Source of the DNA: Clostridiaceae bacterium
GTDB lineage: Bacteria; Bacillota; Clostridia; SK-Y3
Direction: 5' to 3'
Length of the DNA stretch: 56,439 bases
Assembly: GCA_012735465.1 (NCBI GenBank)
Contig: JAAYHJ010000022.1
Location: forward strand, 1-56,439
Shown: positions 51,875-56,439 of the stretch, one piece after another
Layout: each line of letters opens with the position of its first letter
How positions within the stretch are numbered: position 1 is the first letter of the stretch
The notes under the pieces: generated by a model
The model's input: the letters and a program-made list of their open reading frames with translations, nothing else
Databases searched by the model: none
What the model was told of the DNA's origin: nothing
Program-made: the position numbers and the translations under genes

Positions 51875-53463
51875 TAAATCCTGTACATGATAACCGCAAC
51901 TTCAGCTCGTGTTGCCGTACCAAGAGGATTGATTTTATTGTCGCTGCCCTGGATAATTCCCTCTTTTATAAGGGAAGCCACTCCCTGCACCGCATATTCG
52001 GATACCATTGATGCATCATTAAACTGCTGCAGGTCATCCCTCGTACCGGATAAGGTAATCTTGCCAATCTTTGCTAAAGCTCTTGCCGCCATCAGCATCA
52101 TATCCTGGCGTGAAATATTTTCTTCCGGATTAAATTTATTATCACCCACACCGGCAGTTAAACCGAGTTGTTTAGCAATACCAATTTCCTTATAGTAGTA
52201 CTTGTCCGGTTTAACATCATCAAAATTGGAATCCGGTTCACCGGTTAATCCCAGGGTTCTGACCAAAAGTACCATAAAATCCGCACGGGTAATATTGTTT
52301 TGCGGGCTATAAGTCGTATCGGAAGTCCCCTTGATTATCCCTTTGGATGCCATAAACTCAATATATTTTCTTGCCCATTCATGGTTTTGCAAATCATTGA
52401 AAGTCTTTTTATAGTAGGTCAATGCATATTTATTAAAGCGGTTAACAGTAAATATCATCTGCCCCGTACTGCTGTCATATCGGGCACCCGCCAATGCTGC
52501 TGCACCCTGTTCATTAATCTCATATACCTCCAACAGCTCCGGCATATCCTTTTCTTCGGCTGTCAGACTGTACGGTATTATAACGGTGGCAGATACATCG
52601 GGATTGATTGTTTTATCGCCTGCTTTTGCAGTTATTTCTATCACAGGCCTGCTTCCTATTCTTTGCTTCAGTTCTTCATTTATTCCGGCCTGGGATGCGG
52701 TACCCAGTATTATTTCAATATTGGACGCTCCGCCCAAGGTACCGGCTGTAAACATATTACCCGGTGCTTCCAATGCAGCAACAGGAGTACTTATTTCTAT
52801 TCTAAAATTAGCCCCCTTGTCATGCAGATAAGAGGATGGAAGCTCCAGGGAATAGTACCCGGCCCCCTCTACTTTAGATAATTCTATAACTACTGTCCTG
52901 ATTCCATCCGCATCTTGCTTTGCCATAGAAAAAGCATTATCCAGGGTATTCTTGCTGATGGTCGCCCTTGCAGTACCATTGCTTGATACGGGCTTAAGTG
53001 TAATGGTTGCCTTACCGTCTACCAATGTAACAGAAGGTTCAGCAACCGAACCGCCGCCTGAACCGCCGGAGCCACTGCCAGGGTCGCCGCCGGGGTTACC
53101 ACCGGGGTCACCGCCACCGGATTTCTTTTTTACTTCAAAGGTTTTTATAACAACTTCCGAACCTATACCCACCTGAACGGTGTATGTTCCTTCCGGTACT
53201 ATATTTTTATCTTCCGAAAGAGTAATGGTCTTTGAAAACTCTGGCCCTTTAAGCGTCTGTACATACAGCACGGATTTGTCTGGGCGAAAAATCGTCAGGG
53301 TTACTTCCTTCAACGTAGTGGTTCCGGATATGGTTAGCACATCCCCCGGTTGTTTGTCCGGAATATCGTCCAACTGTATAGCCTGTGATGCAAGCACATT
53401 GAAAGGGAACAACGCAATAAAGAGTGTAATGATAATAAGTACACTTAGCGTTCTTTTTTTCAT
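51856..53463 (-). CDS. SLH-domain surface protein
   Basis: 535-residue exported protein. Signal peptide (to about residue 25, LNVLASQA-type cleavage), a beta-sandwich domain (about 30-112; similar to the A module of the neighbouring repeat protein), a Gly/Pro/Asp-rich linker (about 115-140), a second beta region (145-345), then three S-layer homology motifs (about 360-535; e.g. [54 protein letters not shown], each followed by NITRADF / ISRQDMM / ATRAEVA). These bind pyruvylated wall polysaccharide. Start ATG 53463; promoter upstream. Confidence 0.9.
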   Translation of the reverse strand: MKKRTLSVLIIITLFIALFPFNVLASQAIQLDDIPDKQPGDVLTISGTTTLKEVTLTIFRPDKSVLYVQTLKGPEFSKTITLSEDKNIVPEGTYTVQVGIGSEVVIKTFEVKKKSGGGDPGGNPGGDPGSGSGGSGGGSVAEPSVTLVDGKATITLKPVSSNGTARATISKNTLDNAFSMAKQDADGIRTVVIELSKVEGAGYYSLELPSSYLHDKGANFRIEISTPVAALEAPGNMFTAGTLGGASNIEIILGTASQAGINEELKQRIGSRPVIEITAKAGDKTINPDVSATVIIPYSLTAEEKDMPELLEVYEINEQGAAALAGARYDSSTGQMIFTVNRFNKYALTYYKKTFNDLQNHEWARKYIEFMASKGIIKGTSDTTYSPQNNITRADFMVLLVRTLGLTGEPDSNFDDVKPDKYYYKEIGIAKQLGLTAGVGDNKFNPEENISRQDMMLMAARALAKIGKITLSGTRDDLQQFNDASMVSEYAVQGVASLIKEGIIQGSDNKINPLGTATRAEVAVIMYRIYHKYLP

Positions 53464-53506
53464 TGCATAATCCTCTTCTTTCTTTGAATTTTAGTGTTAT
53501 ACATTG

Positions 53507-53535
53507 ATTTTACCATAATAATAGCCTGTAAACAA
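53507..53535 (-). promoter_or_regulatory. Promoter of the SLH protein gene
   Basis: Minus strand: TTGTTT (53535-53530), 17-nt spacer, TAAAAT (53512-53507). Confidence 0.5.
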
Positions 53536-53570
53536 GAATCCCTTTCAGCCAGCCAGCTTTGTTTTAAGCA

Positions 53571-53610
53571 TAAAAGAATGAACCTGGGATATCCCAGGTT
53601 CATTCTTTTA
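53571..53610 (-). terminator. 40-bp perfect palindrome ending the repeat-protein gene
   Basis: 53571-53590 and 53591-53610 are exact reverse complements with no spacer (centre GGGATATCCC). In RNA it forms a very stable hairpin followed on the minus strand by TTTTATG, 8 nt after the stop codon, so it should terminate in both directions. Confidence 0.75.
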
Positions 53611-53618
53611 TGTCATCT

Positions 53619-56439
53619 TTAATTCATCATCTTAGATTCTGCAAGAATGATAGGAGCTGTGCCCGTATCACTGTCAAACTTATTGAATACAAATACTTCT
53701 ACCGTGTATTCTTCATTTCCTGGATCCAACACATTAAACATTACTGTAACAGTTAGTTCGGATGTAATATCCTGTTTGACAGCTGTGATAGTCATTGGAG
53801 TACTACCCTTCATCAACTGGAATACCACTACTTCCTGGCCTTCATGATCCGGGGTTCCTTCAACACGCTTCACATTTACGGTTGCCCAGATTCCACCTAC
53901 TCTTTCAAGGCTTCCAACCGGTATAATTTCAAAGGGTTTCTTCTTTGAAACAACGTATTCAAAGGTTGTTTCGAAAGGTTCTTCAACACCCAACGCTGCA
54001 ATGTTTATAACGTATGTGCCGTCCATTTCTGTTCTTGGAGTAAATACAAACCTGAACTTTCCATCTTCCATGCTGGTTGTCTGGCTAACGTAATCAATTT
54101 CTCCCTCAGGATTATATACTCTTATGGTAACTTCCTTGTTGCTGCCGCTGCTTACCTTACCCTCAACGATAACCATACCGGTTTCAGGATCAACTTCTAC
54201 TGTTACATCACTTATGATTACTACTGGCACTTCCTCTTCTACTGTGATTATACATGTATCCGTAAATCCTCCGTCCGCTGTTGTTACGGTAATAATTGCC
54301 GTTCCTGCTCCTACTGCCGTTACTACTCCGTCCTGATCAACAATTGCTACCTGCTCATTGCTTGAACTCCAGGTTACCGCCTTGTTGGTTGCATTCTCAG
54401 GTTCTACCGTAGCTGTGAGCTTAAGGGTATCACCTATCTTAAGCGTTGCTTCTTCTTTATCAAGGCTTACCCCTGTTACCGGCACAGTTACTTCATGCTC
54501 ATACTTGAAGGTGGTTACATAAGGTTCTGCCAGGCCCCGTGCTCCAAGTTTTACAGTGTATATGCCGCCTTGCACTTTAACATTAAGAGTAAATACAAAG
54601 GTGAACTTGCCGTCTTCTTTACTGGTTGTCTGGCCGATGAAATCATGGAATCCGTTGGGATCCAATACCTGTATGCTAACATATTGTCCACTGCCGCTGC
54701 TTACCTTACCTTCTACAATAACCTTATCGATTATATAATCTACTCTTACTGTTACGTCACTGATGGTTACTTCTGTAGGTGCCTCTTCTACCGTGATTGT
54801 ACATGAAGCTGTGAATCCGCCGTCCACAGTTGTTACAGTGATAATTGCGGTTCCTACTCCTACTGCTGTAACCACTCCATTTTCAACCGTTGCCACATTT
54901 TCATTGCTGGAACTCCAGATTACTGCCTGGTTGGTTGCGTTCTCCGGTTCAACCTTTGCCGTAAGTTGAAGGATGTCACCTATCTTAAGCGTTGCTTTTT
55001 CTTTATCAAGGCTTACCCCTGTTACCGGCACAGTAACTTCGTAATCATATTCGAAAGTGGTTTCATAAGGTTCTTCCAATCCTACTGCTCCAAGTTTTAC
55101 AGTGTATGTGCCTTTAATTCCTAATCTTGATGTGTATACAAATACGAACTTTCCATCTGCCCCACTGGTTGTCTGACCAATGTAATCTATGTCGTCGTCG
55201 GGAGTATATACTACTATTGCAACATATTGTCCACTACCGCTGCTTACCTTACCTTCTACAGTAATTCTACCGGTTTCAGGATCAACTTTTACTGTTACGT
55301 CACTGATGGTTACTACTGTCGGTGCCTCTTTTACCGTAATGGTACATGTAGCCGTAAATCCGCCCTCCACTGTTGTTACAGTGATAATTGCCGTTCCTGC
55401 TCCTACTGCTGTCACTATTCCGTTTTGATCAACCGTTGCCACGCTCTCATTGCTGGAACTCCAGGTTACTGCCTTGTTGGTCGCATTCTCCGGTTCTACC
55501 GTAGCTGTAAGTTGAAGGATTTCACCTATCGTAAGTGTTGCTTCTTCTTTATCAAGGCTTACTCCTGTTACCGGCACAGGTAATTCGTACTTGAAGATGG
55601 CTTCATAAGGCTTTGCCACTCCTACTGCTCCAAGTTTTACGGTATATGTGCCTTCTATTTGATTAAACAATGTAAATTCAAATCTAAAGATACCGCCTTC
55701 TCCGCTGGTTGTCTGGTCAATATAATCATTATTTCCATTAGGATCAATTACAACCACCGTAACTTCTTTACCGCTACCGCTGCTTACCTTACCTTCAATG
55801 ATAACTTTACCGGTAGCAGAGTCAACTTCTATCGTTACATTCTCGATGGTTACTTCTATCGGCGTTTCTTCTACCGTAATGATACATGTATCCGTCAAAC
55901 CTCCGTCCACCGTTGTTACGGTGATAGTTGCCGTTCCTGCTCCTACTGCTGTCACTATTCCATTTTCAACCGTTGCCACACTCTCATCGCTGGAACTCCA
56001 GGTTACTTCCTGGTTGGTTGCATTCTCCGGTTCTACCGTAGCTGTAAGTTGAAGAATTTGGCCTACCTTAAGCGTTGCTTCCTTTATATCAAGGCTTACT
56101 CCTGTTACCGGCACAAATGCTTCGTATTCATACTCAAATTCGTCTTCATAAGGTTCTTTCACTCCTGCAGCTCCAATTCTTATGGAATATGTGCCGCTAG
56201 CTCCAGTCCTTGGAGTAAATTCAAATCTGAACTTTCCATCTTCCACGCTGGTTGTCTGACCTATATAGTCAAGATTTCCCTCAGGATCAAATACCTGTAT
56301 GGTCACTTCATTACCGCTGCCGCTGCTTACCTTACCTTCCACTGTAACCTTTCCGGTTTGAGAATCAACTTTTACTGTTACGTCACTGATGGTTACTACT
56401 ACCGGTACTTCTTCTACCGTGATTATACATGTATCAGTA
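53619..56439 (-). CDS. Large exported repeat protein: alternating Big2 and beta-sandwich modules (5' end outside)
   Basis: The frame is open to the right edge, so the N-terminus, including any signal peptide, is missing; 939 codons are visible. Five copies of an about 90-residue beta module (each with VEGKVSSGS, QTTS..DGKF.F, GTY.VKLGA.G..EPY..TF.Y) alternate with four Big2 Ig-like domains (VTGVSLDKEEATLKIGD.L.LTATVEPENATN.AVTWSSSN..VA..). The last about 115 residues form a separate beta domain without repeats or SLH motifs. Such Ig-like strings usually build cell-surface or extracellular stalks. It is next to, and shares a domain with, the SLH protein, so the two may assemble together (inference). 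Confidence 0.85.
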   Translation of the reverse strand, partial: TDTCIITVEEVPVVVTISDVTVKVDSQTGKVTVEGKVSSGSGNEVTIQVFDPEGNLDYIGQTTSVEDGKFRFEFTPRTGASGTYSIRIGAAGVKEPYEDEFEYEYEAFVPVTGVSLDIKEATLKVGQILQLTATVEPENATNQEVTWSSSDESVATVENGIVTAVGAGTATITVTTVDGGLTDTCIITVEETPIEVTIENVTIEVDSATGKVIIEGKVSSGSGKEVTVVVIDPNGNNDYIDQTTSGEGGIFRFEFTLFNQIEGTYTVKLGAVGVAKPYEAIFKYELPVPVTGVSLDKEEATLTIGEILQLTATVEPENATNKAVTWSSSNESVATVDQNGIVTAVGAGTAIITVTTVEGGFTATCTITVKEAPTVVTISDVTVKVDPETGRITVEGKVSSGSGQYVAIVVYTPDDDIDYIGQTTSGADGKFVFVYTSRLGIKGTYTVKLGAVGLEEPYETTFEYDYEVTVPVTGVSLDKEKATLKIGDILQLTAKVEPENATNQAVIWSSSNENVATVENGVVTAVGVGTAIITVTTVDGGFTASCTITVEEAPTEVTISDVTVRVDYIIDKVIVEGKVSSGSGQYVSIQVLDPNGFHDFIGQTTSKEDGKFTFVFTLNVKVQGGIYTVKLGARGLAEPYVTTFKYEHEVTVPVTGVSLDKEEATLKIGDTLKLTATVEPENATNKAVTWSSSNEQVAIVDQDGVVTAVGAGTAIITVTTADGGFTDTCIITVEEEVPVVIISDVTVEVDPETGMVIVEGKVSSGSNKEVTIRVYNPEGEIDYVSQTTSMEDGKFRFVFTPRTEMDGTYVINIAALGVEEPFETTFEYVVSKKKPFEIIPVGSLERVGGIWATVNVKRVEGTPDHEGQEVVVFQLMKGSTPMTITAVKQDITSELTVTVMFNVLDPGNEEYTVEVFVFNKFDSDTGTAPIILAESKMMN
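53920..56439 (-). repeat. Tandem ~540-bp coding repeats
   Basis: The VPVTGVSLDKE segment recurs near 54480, 55022, 55568 and 56108, a period of about 537-546 bp (180 codons: one beta module plus one Big2). DNA similarity between copies is high over Big2 parts and lower over the others, so unequal crossing-over could change copy number and assemblies may be unreliable here. Confidence 0.85.

Noticed and set aside
53920-56439. CRISPR or satellite array
   Set aside because: Period of about 540 bp, fully coding, without short identical repeats and unique spacers.

Overview
The window reads as chromosome of a spore-forming, anaerobic, Gram-positive Clostridia-type Bacillota. The indications are the uninterrupted S10-spc-alpha ribosomal operon with Firmicute gene order and zinc-binding S4, S14 and L36, a homodimer-type pyruvate:ferredoxin oxidoreductase, ECF vitamin/amino-acid transporters, an SLH surface protein, a DUF3787-type spore protein, strong AGGAGG ribosome sites, and frequent TTG and GTG starts. 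No phage, IS element, CRISPR array, rRNA or tRNA was seen.

Layout. 1-5.4 kb: a small membrane protein, riboflavin importer ribU behind a complete FMN riboswitch, guaB-dusB, a methyltransferase and a small spore protein. 5.4-15.4 kb: a secreted GH43 glycosidase, PFOR, two tiny membrane-protein genes, a CNNM/CorC transporter and a lipid kinase. 15.4-22.5 kb: one operon reading trpP - two ECF ATPases - ecfT - iorA - iorB - paaK-like ligase. 22.5-28.7 kb: corA, a 50-codon gene with its own promoter, ilvD-ilvB and a membrane-anchored propeller protein. 28.7-49.2 kb: truA, the general ecfT-ecfA2-ecfA1 module, an rRNA methyltransferase, then rplQ back to rpsJ. 49.3-51.9 kb (+ strand): a small membrane protein, an RluA-type pseudouridine synthase and glgC. 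51.9 kb to the end: an SLH protein and a giant repeat protein that leaves the window.

The most interesting unit is the trpP-ior-paaK operon. Its leader carries a textbook promoter, thirteen NAG triplets (nine of them GAG, mostly 2 nt apart), a candidate antiterminator overlapping the last triplets, and an intrinsic terminator. This is the architecture of a TRAP (MtrB) tryptophan attenuator. The genes suggest coordinated tryptophan uptake and reductive salvage of arylacetates into aromatic amino acids (inference). Inside the operon iorA is split by a -1 frame change exactly at an A AAA AAG slippery heptamer, the one used by E. coli dnaX, so it is either programmed frameshifting or a sequence error/mutation.

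The second notable non-coding element is the roughly 340-nt leader of the S10 operon. It folds on paper into a closed multibranch RNA with two stacked long-range stems and three internal hairpins, a candidate ribosomal-protein autoregulatory leader. Other points are a probable ATT start codon in guaB, a ribosome-site-sequestering stem interleaved with a second stem at the left edge, several long perfect palindromes in intergenic spaces, and a 540-bp tandem repeat array coding for alternating Big2 and beta-sandwich modules.
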